Positions 1 to 11,478 of a DNA stretch of 64,000 nucleotides are shown here, piece by piece. The DNA comes from Achatina immaculata (Eukaryota > Mollusca > Gastropoda > Stylommatophora > Achatinidae), in the NCBI GenBank assembly GCA_009760885.1, contig CM019700.1:10001-74000 (forward strand). The letters are read 5' to 3'. The notes beneath the pieces are model-generated. The model was given only the letters and a program-made list of their open reading frames with translations, ran no database searches and was not told the origin of the DNA. Within the stretch, counting starts at the first letter, position 1. Every line of letters starts with the position of its first letter. Both the position numbers and the translations under genes were made by a program.

Positions 1-530
1 GTGCCCTCTTTAGCCAGATGGTCAGCTTTCTCATTGCCTGGTATCCCACAGTGAGAGGGAATCCATTGCAAAGTGACTCCATGTTGTAAGCCAATTTTTG
101 ACAAGGCATCCTTAAGGTCTGGTAGTTTGTTGCACTGAAGAGCCTCCAGTACTGATCTTGCATCTGTGAGAATAACTACAGGACATGTATCAATTCTGGA
201 GTCTGATAGTTTTTCAACTGCAGCAATAATTGCCCTAACTTCTGCATCAAAGTTGTTGCAGTATTTACCAGTGGGTATGGAAATCTTATCATGGTGTTGT
301 TTGGATATTCAATATATGCTCCTGCCCCTCCATTCTTTATGGCATTATGTGCAGATCCATCTGTATACACACGTATCCAGGTGTCACATGGATATTTATC
401 ATCTAGAATACTAAGTGTGGCTGTTGATCTTACAAGACTGCTCTGCATCTCACCATTCTGCACACCTTTCACCAGTCTGAATAGTTATTTGTATATAATC
501 TGCTTCTTTCCATGGTGTATGCTCTAGTAC
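1..530 (-). mobile_element. Second LINE fragment (RNase H part), cut by the window edge
   Basis: Bases 1-530 match 1727-2256 and 2716-3245, including VYTDGSAHNAIKNG on the minus strand. The match stops at about 527-530 and passes into an (AGT)n tract. It runs off the left edge, so whether it is a separate insertion or part of a larger duplication cannot be told. Confidence 0.85.
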
Positions 531-535
531 AAGTA

Positions 536-821
536 ATAGTGATAATAGTAGTAGTAGTAGTAGTAGTAGTGGTAGTAGTAGTAGTAGTAGAGGTAATAGT
601 AGTAGAAGTAGTATTAAAAGTAATAGAAGTAGTAGTAGTAGTAGTAATAGAAGTAGTCGTAGTCTATTAGTAGAATTAATAGTAGTAATAGTAATGTAGT
701 AGTAGTAGTAATGTAGTAGTAGTAATAGTAGCAGTAGTAGTAGTAGTAGTAGTAGAAATTGTAGATGTAGTATTAGTATTAGTAATAGTAGTATTAGTTA
801 TAGTAGTAGTAGAAGTAATGA

Positions 822-857
<36 letters not shown>
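536..857. repeat. (AGT)n trinucleotide microsatellite
   Basis: About 320 bp of imperfect TAG/AGT repeat with AAT interruptions, directly abutting the LINE fragment. Confidence 0.95.
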
Positions 858-858
<1 letters not shown>

Positions 859-1310
859 TTTAGCTTGTATATTAACAATCTTAATTTTTGAGAGGGACCC
901 AAAAAATGTCCCAACACCCGCTGGATAATTTAACGTCCAGGTCCGTCCCTCAAGTAATGTCCACGTTCTCTTCCCCCCCCCCCCCCCCCCCCCCCGTATG
1001 GAAAGTTTTTTTTTATGCCCGCATGGGCTCCCTAAATAATTACCGCGTGGGTGGTGAAGGTTGTTGATTAAACTTAACCTGGGTAGAAATACCACCTTTT
1101 TTTTCTTTATTTCATGGTGCCTTCCGTGCCAGGTAAGTATGGAAAGATCTATTTATTCAATGTAAGTTTCAGCTTTCTGACATGAAAGTTACATTTATAC
1201 TGAGAAGTTATTCTTGAACGTGTCTGCTGATCTGAGTAAATGATGCCTTGAGATTTAGTCAACAAAAAAATCTGCACCAGATGGGGGTCGAGTGTCCAAT
1301 AAATTTGTGA
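858..1310. other. Unassigned spacer with a 23-base C tract
   Basis: There is a C run at 973-995 and a T run near 1,006-1,014. Nothing coding is recognised. Confidence 0.6.
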
Positions 1311-1534
1311 CTTCTTCTTCTTCTTCGTTCGCACTGTCTGTCTATATCTGCAGTCCTGTCTCTTGGATAAATTTCACTGTTTTTTGTAATTCATGTATGG
1401 AACCATAGAGCTTATCTTCTTTAGTGGTTTCACTGGGCCAGTAATTATTTCTCAGTGTCTCGTAGTTGATGCAGTTCTGGAGGATATGTTCCACAGTTTG
1501 GGGCACCTGGGCACATGTACATAGATTAGTAGTA

Positions 1535-3508
1535 CCAACCTTAAACTTTGTATACATATGACTTCGGAGTCGGCTGTGTCCTGTTCGGAGACGGAAGATG
1601 GTGACTTGTTCCTTTCTGTTTAGCATGTGATAGTCATCATGTGGTGGTGTTTGTGGCTTCCTGTAGGTTTTTATCATGCTTTTCTTCTGATTATAGGTGA
1701 TGGGTATGTCTGCTTGCTCCATTTCAGTGCCCTCTTTAGCCAGATGGTCAGCTTTCTCATTGCCTGGTATCCCACAGTGAGAGGGAATCCATTGCAAAGT
1801 GACTCCATGTTGTAAGCCAATTTTTGACAAGGCATCCTTAAGGTCTGGTAGTTTGTTGCACTGAAGAGCCTCCAGTACTGATCTTGCATCTGTGAGAATA
1901 ACTACAGGACATGTATCAATTCTGGAGTCTGATAGTTTTTCAACTGCAGCAATAATTGCCCTAACTTCTGCATCAAAGTTGTTGCAGTATTTACCAGTGG
2001 GTATGGAAATCTTATCATGGTGTTGTTTGGATATTCAATATATGCTCCTGCCCCTCCATTCTTTATGGCATTATGTGCAGATCCATCTGTATACACACGT
2101 ATCCAGGTGTCACATGGATATTTATCATCTAGAATACTAAGTGTGGCTGTTGATCTTACAAGACTGCTCTGCATCTCACCATTCTGCACACCTTTCACCA
2201 GTCTGAATAGTTATTTGTATATAATCTGCTTCTTTCCATGGTGTATGCTCTGGTACAGATGATAATGGAGCGACTACAGTTGGAAGGTCAGGTATCAGCT
2301 TACGCATACGCTTGGCCTGATGAATGAAGCTGCTTCTTTTAAGCCGTCCTAATGCCAAGTTATTGAATCTCTCCTTCAGGGGATGGCTTACAGAGCTAAG
2401 GAATTTCTCTCCCATGGTCATGACCTTTGTGTCTCTACGTTCATTCAGCGGTTGAACACCAACTATTTTCTGCATTTCTACTATTGGTGTGGACCTCATG
2501 GCACCTGTGATAATCCGTAGTGACCAACCTTAAACTTTGTATACATATGACTTCGGAGTCGGCTGTGTCCTGTTCGGAGACGGAAGATGGTGACTTGTTC
2601 CTTTCTGTTTAGCATGTGATAGTCATCATGTGGTGGTGTTTGTGGCTTCCTGTAGGTTTTTATCATGCTTTTCTTCTGATTATAGGTGATGGGTATGTCT
2701 GCTTGCTCCATTTCAGTGCCCTCTTTAGCCAGATGGTCAGCTTTCTCATTGCCTGGTATCCCACAGTGAGAGGGAATCCATTGCAAAGTGACTCCATGTT
2801 GTAAGCCAATTTTTGACAAGGCATCCTTAAGGTCTGGTAGTTTGTTGCACTGAAGAGCCTCCAGTACTGATCTTGCATCTGTGAGAATAACTACAGGACA
2901 TGTATCAATTCTGGAGTCTGATAGTTTTTCAACTGCAGCAATAATTGCCCTAACTTCTGCATCAAAGTTGTTGCAGTATTTACCAGTGGGTATGGAAATC
3001 TTATCATGGTGTTGTTTGGATATTCAATATATGCTCCTGCCCCTCCATTCTTTATGGCATTATGTGCAGATCCATCTGTATACACACGTATCCAGGTGTC
3101 ACATGGATATTTATCATCTAGAATACTAAGTGTGGCTGTTGATCTTACAAGACTGCTCTGCATCTCACCATTCTGCACACCTTTCACCAGTCTGAATAGT
3201 TATTTGTATATAATCTGCTTCTTTCCATGGTGTATGCTCTGGTACAGATGATAATGGAGCGACTACAGTTGGAAGGTCAGGTATCAGCTTACGCATACGC
3301 TTGGCCTGATGAATGAAGCTGCTTCTTTTAAGCCGTCCTAATGCCAAGTTATTGAATCTCTCCTTCAGGGGATGGCTTACAGAGCTAAGGAATTTCTCTC
3401 CCATGGTCATGACCTTTGTGTCTCTACGTTCATTCAGCGGTTGAACACCAACTATTTTCTGCATTTCTACTATTGGTGTGGACCTCATGGCACCTGTGAT
3501 AATCCGTA
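1535..3508. repeat. 989-bp tandem duplication inside the LINE (1535-2519 and 2524-3508)
   Basis: The two copies encode identical peptides on both strands at a constant 989-bp offset. The junction at about 2,519-2,524 reads GTAGTGACCAACC against GTAGTACCAACC and GTAGTGACTGATT at the outer edges, so GTAGT is shared at the breakpoints. Confidence 0.92.
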
Positions 3509-3735
3509 GTGACTGATTTTGAACCTTGTCTAGATTATGCAGCGTAGTGTTTGATGCTGTGCACCAAGATGTTGAGCCATATTCTAAATGTGGTAGAATA
3601 CTTTGCTGATATACATTCTTGAGGATTCTTTCACTAGCTCCCCATGTGGTTCCACTCAATTTTCTTAATATGGCTAATTTTCTTCTGGCTTTTGCTTCTG
3701 CACTGCTGATGTGTTGCTTCCAAGTCAGTTTTGAG

Positions 3736-4800
3736 TCAAGGAGTCACTCCTAAGTAAGTCGGTTGGTTGTCCATCCTTAAGGATATTTCATTTACAAAGA
3801 TCTTACCTACTTTCTGTTTAGATGAGAGAGTGAACAGAGTGGTACTTGATTTCTCTGTGTTGATACTTACACACCATTTGTTTGTCCATGATGTCAAGAT
3901 GTCTGCTGCTCTTTGGAGTCTCTGTGTAGCAACTGTCGCATATTCATCTGTACACCACATGACCAGATCATCTGCATACAGTGCCGCTTTGATTCCATAG
4001 GGAAGTTCCTTGACCAGGTCATTAATGAATACAAGGAATAGTGTAGGCGAAAGGACTCCTCCTTGTGGTACACCATGTTGCAGAAGTACTTTCTGGCTTT
4101 TGTGTCCATCCATTACTACTCTAGCTCTTCTATTGTGTAAATAGGACTTTATCCAGTTGTACAGTCTTCCATTCACATTGCAGTTTCTTAGTTTCCACAG
4201 CAGACCTTTTTTCCATACTTTATCAAAGGCTTTCTTCAGGTCTATCCACGCTGCTAGTACAAGGTTTTTCTCTTGGAATGCATCCTCAATCTCTTGAAAG
4301 AGATAGGTCACTTGATCTTCCGTACTGTAGTACTGCCTAAATCATGCTTGTTGTGGAATGAGAAGGTTGTCACTTTCTAGGTAATATTTTAGCCTCAGGT
4401 CAATGATGCGTTCCATCGTTTTGCATAGGCAGCTAGTGAGACTGATTGGCCTGTAGCTGGAGGCAGTATCACTGTTTTTCCCTGGTTTTAGCAGTGGTAC
4501 CATGCTTGCTTCCTTCCAGATTTGAGGTAACTTACCTGTGCTCCAGCACATATTGAAAATATCCAACAGCTTTCCCATTGCTGCCATTCCCAGGTTCTTG
4601 ATCATTTCATTGGACACTCCATCTGGTCCTGGTGATTTCCTTGGTTTCAGTTTACTAACTGCTAGGTCTAACTCACTGCGTGTGATTGGTGCATCCATGA
4701 CCTCCACTTTTCTGACTTGTTCCTCCTCTTTCTGTGGCTCGATGCGCACTGTACGCTCCTTCTCTGGATGGATATCAATGTTGCAGTCCTGTGCAAACAT
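3736..4800 (-). pseudogene. Reverse transcriptase domain of the I-like LINE
   Basis: Fingers are at 4,800-4,342 (SPGPDGVSNEMI, SYRPISLTSCLCKTMERI). The palm is at 4,311-3,736 with LKKAFDKVW, GVPQGGVLSP and the catalytic YADD. A frame break near 4,330 separates the two. Confidence 0.88.
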
Positions 4801-5330
4801 GCGAGCAAAGTGATCTGCTACCTGCTTACCTGTAAGAGTTTTCCCATCCTCTATTAGTGTAACCTTTGTACTTCTTCCAGTACTCTCATCATTTAACTGT
4901 TTGATTAGTTTCCACAGTTTCCTTCCATCCTTTTCAAAGTTTAAGGACTAGAAGAGTTTAAGGTTTTCTCTCTCCAACTTTCCCGTCTGGCTTGCAGCTT
5001 TGCTCTCTGAAATTTGGCCTTAGAATGTTGGTAATTATTGTGGTGTTCTTGGCATGGTCTATTTTCTGCTTGCTTTCGAGCTGCTTCCACGTCATCATGG
5101 AGTTTTCCCAGCTCACTAGACCAGTATGGTTTATAGTCCCTGCGAGCTCCCCTGGGAATGGTTTCACGAGCGGCCTGAAGGATACAAGCATTGAATTCCT
5201 TCACTATGCTGTTAATATCTTTACCTTCTATGGACAGCTGTCCCACCAGGATACCTGTACAATGTCTGTACATTGTCCAGTTCGCTTTCTTATAGTTCCA
5301 TCTGGGGAGAGGGTTACTGGTGTTAAGGAG

Positions 5331-6193
5331 TTAATTTTCTATTGTCAGGAAGACTGGTCGATGGTCGCTACCTCCAAGTTGTTTTCCAACTTCACGTGTA
5401 ATGTTCCACTTCAGATCTGGAGAGTGGAATGCCAGATCTGGTGTTGATTTTATATGCCACGCCCTTGAGTAAAATGTTGGGGCATCCATTGGCTGGTTGA
5501 TCAGGAGAAGTCCATCATCATCCTGCCAGCTCTCAACTTCCTCTCCTCTCTTGTCTATGTGGTCATAGCCCCAGCTCTGGGAATGACTGTTAAAATCACC
5601 ACAGACCATCAGTCTCTCCTTGTGTGGGATTGTTCCTAAAGCAAGTGGGCGGTCATTAGGACAGTAATAGTTAAGGAGGTGGAAATCTGTATTACTACTT
5701 TTTAGATGGATCATCTGGTATTCGGCTCCTTCCATGTACACTCCCACCTGACATGCGCTGATGTTATTCTTAACAAGTGTGAGTACTCCTCCTTTTCTTC
5801 TGTCCTGTCGGTCTGATCTAAAACATTGGTAGCCTCTGATTTTAAAGGCGGCATCTTTGGTTAGGTGTGTCTCCTGTATGCAGCATATACTTACCTGCTC
5901 TGCAAAAAAAGTATGTTCTCTAGTTCAACCTTTTTGCTATAGAAATCTCTAACACTGCTGACACCCTCAGCATTCCACTGCATTATTTTAAGTTCCTGCT
6001 TTTTGGCTGTTTTCTTCTGTTGTATTTTTTGGCCAGTAGCTCTACTCTCATGTCTCCTGACTCCACAAGACAAACTGAGAGGACCTCCAGTAGCATTGGG
6101 TGGACCCTTTCGAGGCAGGGGGCCCGGCACTGCACCTGCCTGGTTATTCTTCACAGGGCGAGCACCATGTTTGAAAACTGCAGATAGAGACAT
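5331..6193 (-). pseudogene. AP-endonuclease domain of the I-like LINE
   Basis: The N-terminal part (KIMQWNAEGVSSVRDF) is in one frame at 6,193-5,891. The middle and end are in another at 5,747-5,331 with CGDFNSHS and SDHRPV, the catalytic Asp/Asn and His motifs of the family. At least one frameshift lies between them. Confidence 0.85.
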
Positions 6194-6570
6194 TTCATTA
6201 GCGATAATGCGTGTTACCCTGATTTTTGCGATGCGCCTTTTGGCTGGGTAACTCCGACTTCAGCACCTTTCCTTGCTAGGGCAGACTGTGGTCTTGCTCG
6301 GACTGCCATGAAGACAGTGTGGCTGGCCTGGCCAAAACTTTGTTTTCCAGCCTCTGGTGGCTGTACTTAAGCCCCTTCTCCATGTCAGATGGTTTTGAGA
6401 CAGTTCCACAAAGACACTCTGACTTTGAGATGAGGAATCTGATGAGTGCTTCAACGATATCCATTCCCCGCCACCTATAGTCTACTGGCTCTGTTTTGTT
6501 TACATCATTCTGATAGCCATTGTTGTAAAGACCCATAGGCTTGTCACGTCCTGGATTCATTGGTTTCACA

Positions 6571-7182
6571 CCAGACTTCCCTCATCCCCGCCAGAGATCT
6601 CCATGTCCCCATCTGTCCACCAACCTGACATTACATTTTACAAAAATAACAATTACAATTACAATTAGTGTTGATTGCTACAAGTTTCTGGGCTACATAG
6701 GTAGGTCAGAGTTTTTAAGCAAACAGATCTATGTTCCCTGTCTCACAAACACTATGTTAAGATAAGTGTGCTCTTAACACAGTTGTTCCCAGGGGGAAAT
6801 TTGTGACAAATGATAGGAAAGGCAACAAACATGTTTTACATTGTTATGTTCTACGATTAGATTCTGCACATTGTTGTCATTATCACGAACTCTCGTCTGA
6901 TGGTCTCTTATGGTAAGTTGTCATCTTTTGTTTGTTTCTCTACAGTGCAGACAGCTGGTGTCAGTTTCCACGTGTGACTATCTAGTCAAATAAGTGTGAT
7001 AAATTGGCCCTGAAAATGTGACAAATTTTATTTACCAAAGTTTTTGTATCATGGACATATGTGAATATTTTTCACTTATAGTATTTACAAGACGAAATTT
7101 TGATTACACGAAATTACAAGACGAAACATTGTTTACACGAAATCGCAAGACTAGAGTTTAGGAGACTTGGAAACTTCTCATG
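6571..7182. other. Unassigned stretch upstream of the I-like LINE
   Basis: Holds a few loose repeats (CAAGACGAAA-type near 7,090-7,150) and no supportable gene. Part of it may be LINE 5' UTR. Confidence 0.5.
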
Positions 7183-7509
7183 TCAGTCAGTCGCGTGTCC
7201 TCTGCGGAACTTTGCTTCCCTAACAGCTCTCCTGTAGGCCTCTCGGTTGTGAGCAAGATGGCCTGCTGCTGATTTATCCATTTGCAGATCATCAGCGATG
7301 TCTTGCAGCCATCTTCGCCTTGGTCTTACTCTCTTTCTTTTTCCCATTATGTACCCTTCCAAGACTGCCTTCTCTAGATTATCATGACGTTTAAAGTGTC
7401 CAAAATACTTAAGTTTTCTCTGTTTAATCCTCTTTACTAGCCAGCCTTCTCCAACATTAAGTCCGATGTAGCAGTTACAAATCATTCTTCTAGCTGAAGT
7501 GACTGTCAT
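7183..7509 (-). mobile_element. RTE-like LINE 3' end (truncated)
   Basis: The minus strand reads EGWLVKRIKQRKLKYFGH, then RPRRRWLQDIADDLQMD and REAYRRAVREAKFRRG to a stop. This is the usual C-terminus of RTE-like polyproteins. It matches the copy at 47,590-49,230 and is followed by a short (ACTG)n tail at about 7,170-7,187. Confidence 0.85.
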
Positions 7510-7660
7510 TGGCGCCTCTAAGGCGGATCAACCCTATTTGGGAATCAGTCACTCTAGAATCATTGTTGCCTAATAGCGACTGTCTACACTATTGTTATCT
7601 AACGACGACTGTCTAATCCAGTCAACTTCGCACAGGTCTACCATGCTTTGATCTTCCATT

Positions 7661-8196
7661 CTAGTCATTATCACACAAATCTGTCATGATAAGATAGACC
7701 AGTCTAGTCATTGTCACACAGATCTATCATGATAAGATGGACCAGTCTAGTCATTGTCACACAGATCTATCATGAAAAAGTTCACTAGTCTAGCGATTAT
7801 CACACAGATCTATCATGAAAAAGTTCACTAGTCTAGCGATTATCAAACAGATCTATCATGAAAAAGTCCACTAGTCTAGCGATTATCACACAGATCTATC
7901 ATGAAAAAGTTCACTAGTTTGGCGATTATCACACAGATCTATCATGAAAAAGTTCAATAGTCTAGCGATTATCACACAGATCTATCATGAAAAAGTTCAC
8001 TAGTCTAGCGATTATCACACAGATCTATCATGAAAAAGTTCACTAGTCTAGCGATTATCACACAGATCTATCATGAAAAAGTTCACTAGTCTAGCGATTA
8101 TCACACAGATCTATCATGAAAAAGTTCACTAGTCTAGCGATTATCACACAGATCTATCATGAAAAAGTTCACTAGTCTAGCGATTATCACACAGAT
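7661..8196. repeat. 43-bp minisatellite, about 12 units
   Basis: Unit CACACAGATCTATCATGAAA then AAGTTCACTAGTCTAGCGAT. The first three units are divergent (GATAAGATGGACC). Confidence 0.95.
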
Positions 8197-8296
8197 GTGT
8201 TATACTGAGGTCATCCGGTCAAGTTTTTATCAGAAATGTTTTTTGTTTTCATCAGTTTTCCTGTAGCATGTCAGCAGAAAATATCCCAGAATTGTT

Positions 8297-8790
8297 TTAA
8301 ATGTTTAGAATTGTTTTAACTGTTTATAATTGTTGGAACTGTGTATAACTGCTTTACCTGTTTATAATTGTTTAAACTGTGTAGAATTGTATGAACTGTT
8401 AAAATTATTTTAAGTATGAAGAATTGTTTGAAGTGTGTAGGATTGTTTGAATTGTTTAAAATTGTTTGAAATGTTTAGAATTAGAATAGTTTGAAGTGTG
8501 TAGAATTGTTAGAACTCTTTAGAATTGTTTGAACTGTTTAGAATTATTTAACTGTGTAGAATTGTTTGAAGTATGAGGAAGTGTTTGAAGTGTGTAGAAT
8601 TGTTTGAAGTGTGTAGAATTGTTTGAAGTATGAGGAATTGTTTGAAGTGTGTAGAATTGTTTGAAGTGTGTAGAATTGTTTGATGTATGAGGAATTGTTT
8701 GAAGTGTGTAGAATTGTTTGAAGTATGAGGAATTGTTTGAACTGTTTAGAATTATTTGAACTGTTTAGAACTTTTGAATTGTTTTACTAT
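8297..8790. repeat. 19-bp minisatellite (GAATTGTTTGAAGTGTGTA)
   Basis: Degenerate units with variants GTATGAG and ACTGTTTA. Confidence 0.9.
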
Positions 8791-9162
8791 CAATGACTTA
8801 TTCTTGTAATTGCTTCTCTAAAGAAATGAAATGTTTACAATATCAAATGTACAATGTGGCCCGAACTTTGGTTTGAAACATGGCGCTTGAAACTGATTAC
8901 TGCAAGCAGGCCCCACGATAGAGGGATCCCAGCCGATGCACTGCTTCTGGGCCGTAAAGACTTCTTCTGCTTACATGGAGAGTCCAGAGCCCCTTCCCTG
9001 TTTTAAAGGAGGGGCTGAAGGGCCTTATGGGGGCCCCTAGTGAATGAAAACAGAACGGCTAATCAAAATAATAAGGAGGAGGGGTGGAGGGGATTGTTTC
9101 GAACTGCTTACAAAACTTGTGTCGGGGCCAACACTGTAATATATGGGCCACATGCTGTAAAT
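8791..9162. other. Unassigned spacer
   Basis: GC-richer than its flanks, with GGGGCTGAAGGGCC near 9,012. No gene recognised. Confidence 0.5.
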
Positions 9163-9295
9163 GTAGGTGTGTTAACAGTAGGTGTGTTAACAGTAGGTGT
9201 GTTAACAGTAGGTGTGTTAACAGTAGGTGTGTTAACAGTAGGTGTGTTAACAGTAGGTGTGTTAACAGTAGGTGTGTTAACAGTAGGTGTGTTAA
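9163..9295. repeat. 15-bp minisatellite (GTAGGTGTGTTAACA), 9 units
   Basis: Near-perfect copies. The 15-bp period keeps frames open on both strands but the peptides are simple repeats. Confidence 0.95.
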
Positions 9296-10280
9296 GGTTG
9301 TAACATTGTCTAGCAATGGAACAGAACTTTGTTATGTTAACAAAACATGGACCGGAAACAGTAAACATTATTTTGCAAAGCGCAGTGAGAAAGGAATTTC
9401 GTTAAGTTTGTCCTTAGCCTGGCACTAGCCCCCGCAAAGAGCGAGTTTGTTTAAGTTCAGTGTCGCTTTGTTGACCGAGCTTTCTCCATCTTGCCTGCGC
9501 TTTCTGTTCGTTTTATTTCACAATCCAATCATTCTGATCTGTGGTCCAGACCGCGATCATTAATGTCCTTACTAGCAGTCTCAGATTTATCATTTCACAT
9601 TTATTTACAATCGTCGAATAGAGCATTGATCTGGAGCTCACTTGATCAAATATGTACCTCAAATCTCGGGTGTTTGTGGGCCTAGTCTGTGTCAGATATT
9701 TCTAGTGATACTGTCATCAAGGCTATGTTCTGTGTAGAGATTTCTTAGCTCAGAGTTTCTCATTTCTGTCTTTCCTGGGCCTCTCTTGCCGTTAGATTCT
9801 CTCATTCTTACTACCTGATTAAAAAAAAAAATTGACAGGCAGTTTTAAGCACCTCTCATCATCGTAATCACCGCCATCATTATTCACTTCATTGTTACAG
9901 CTGGGCAGGGGCGTGGCCGGGGGCCCGGGCGATGTATTCATCCGCACCCTGCGGAGTTTTCCCTGTTCTTAGGTTGGGCTCCAAGCAGATGAACAAATTA
10001 TGCGAAAAGGCGGGAGGGGCGGGGCGGAGGGGGAGTTACTTACAAAATTTCATCGGAGGCCATTTCTTATCATCGTCAACATCGTCAACATCGTCATCAT
10101 GTCGGATCATTTCTGAAGTGAAGATATATTGTGATAGATGGCAAGTTTGTTCTGATCTCTACCTTAGTGCCACAGCTTGTCTTCTGACATCTTTTGACGT
10201 CGTCCACTCTATCGGTCATGCGTGTCTCATCTCTTCTGGGGCGATCAGGTGTGCCTCACCTTGAATAGGATCAGCACCTG
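9296..10280. other. Non-repetitive 1-kb stretch, no gene recognised
   Basis: Contains a GC-rich patch at 9,900-10,040 and short ATCGTCAAC repeats near 10,075. No exon with convincing splice sites or known motif was seen. Confidence 0.5.
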
Positions 10281-10890
10281 GGACTTGTCTGGTGTGATCT
10301 ACTGGAACTTAACTTGTCTGGTGTGATCTACTGGGACTTAACTTGTCTGGTGTGATCTATTGGAACTTAACTTGTCTGGTGTGATCTATTGGGACTTAAC
10401 TTGTCTGGTGTGATCTATTGGAACTTAACTTGTCTGGTGTGATCTATTAGGACTTAACTTGTCTGGTGTGATCTACTGGGACTTAACTTGTCTGGTGTGA
10501 TCTATTGGGACTTAACTTGTCTGGTGTGATCTATTGGGACTTAACTTGTCTGGTGTGATCTACTGGGACTTAAATTGTCTGGTGTGATCTACTGGAACGT
10601 AACTTGTCTGGTGTGATCTACTGGAACTTAACTTGTCTGGTGTGATCTACTGGAACTTAACTTGTCTGGTGTGATCTACTGGAACTTAACTTGTCTGGTG
10701 TGATCTATTGGGACTTAACTTGTCTGGTGTGATCTCTTGGGACTTAACTTGTCTGGTGCGATCTATTGGGACTTAACTTGTCTGGTGTGATCTACTGGGA
10801 CTTAAATTGTCTGGTGTGATCTACTGGGACTTAACTTGTCTGTTGTGATCTATTGGGACTTAACTTGTCTGGTGTGATCTACTGGGACTT
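10281..10890. repeat. 29-bp minisatellite, about 21 units
   Basis: Unit ACTTAACTTGTCTGGTGTGA then TCTATTGGG. Confidence 0.95.
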
Positions 10891-10998
10891 GTTGATAGAG
10901 CGGCTCTGTTGACAGCACGGCTCTGTTGACAGCACGGCCTTGTTGACAGAGCGGCTCTGTTGACAGCACGGCCTTGTTGACACCACGGCCTTGTTTGA
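10891..10998. repeat. 17-bp minisatellite (GACAGCACGGCTCTGTT), about 6 units
   Basis: Follows directly on the 29-bp array. Confidence 0.85.
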
Positions 10999-11128
10999 AG
11001 CTTTCCCGTCTCTGTACAACTTGACACAAACTTAACAGTCAGGTCACAGTGATATTGTAAGAGATCTGTTCTTTGAGGGTCAGGGTACGGATTTTGCTAC
11101 AGACAGCTATCCCATGTGAAATATATCC

Positions 11129-11478
11129 TCAGTGATTAAGTCAGAGATGAGAAGAGAAACTCCTCAGTGATAAAGACAGAGATGAGAAGAGAAACTCCTC
11201 AGTGATAAAGACAGAGATGAGAAGAGAAACTTCTCAGTGATAAAGACAGAGATGAGAAGAGAAACTCCTCAGTGATAAAGACAGAGATGAGAAGAGAAAC
11301 TCCTCAGTGATAAAGACAGAGATGAGAAGAGAAACTTCTCAGTGATAAAGACAGAGATGAGAAGAGAAACTCCTCAGTGATAAAGACAGAGATGAGAAGA
11401 GAAACTCCTCAGTGATAAAGACAGAGATGAGAAGAGAAACTCCTCAGTGATAAAGACAGAGATGAGAAGAGAAACTCC
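11129..11478. repeat. 35-bp minisatellite, 10 units
   Basis: Unit CAGTGATAAAGACAGAGATG then AGAAGAGAAACTCCT. Confidence 0.95.

Larger units (their letters stand above)
1311..6570 (-). mobile_element. Degenerate I-superfamily-like non-LTR retrotransposon (endonuclease-RT-RNase H) with (GAA)n tail
   Basis: Read on the minus strand, pieces of one polyprotein occur in order: AP-endonuclease (QWNAEGV near 5,970; VCGDFNSHSQSWG near 5,600; GGSDHRPV near 5,360), linker, RT (SPGPDGVSNEMI, SYRPISLTS, WIDLKKAFDKVW, GVPQGGVLSPTLF, YADDLVMW; 4,800-3,736), thumb, RNase H (VYTDGSA; WIPSHCGIPGNEKAD) and a Cys-His end (CTCAQVPQTVEHILQNC). The end is a stop at 1342, a 10-base spacer and (GAA)n at 1311-1326. 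RNase H after RT together with a short-repeat tail points to the I/Nimb/Ingi group; the exact clade is open. Frameshifts near 5,750-5,890, 5,300, 4,900, 4,330 and 3,700, plus stops, make it dead. A 989-bp internal duplication doubles the RNase H part. Without it the element is about 4.3 kb. A short frame at 6,276-6,569 could be an ORF1 remnant but has no motif. Confidence 0.88.

Noticed and set aside
7661..8196. CRISPR-like regular repeats
   Set aside because: Units are head-to-tail with no variable spacers, and the genome is animal.
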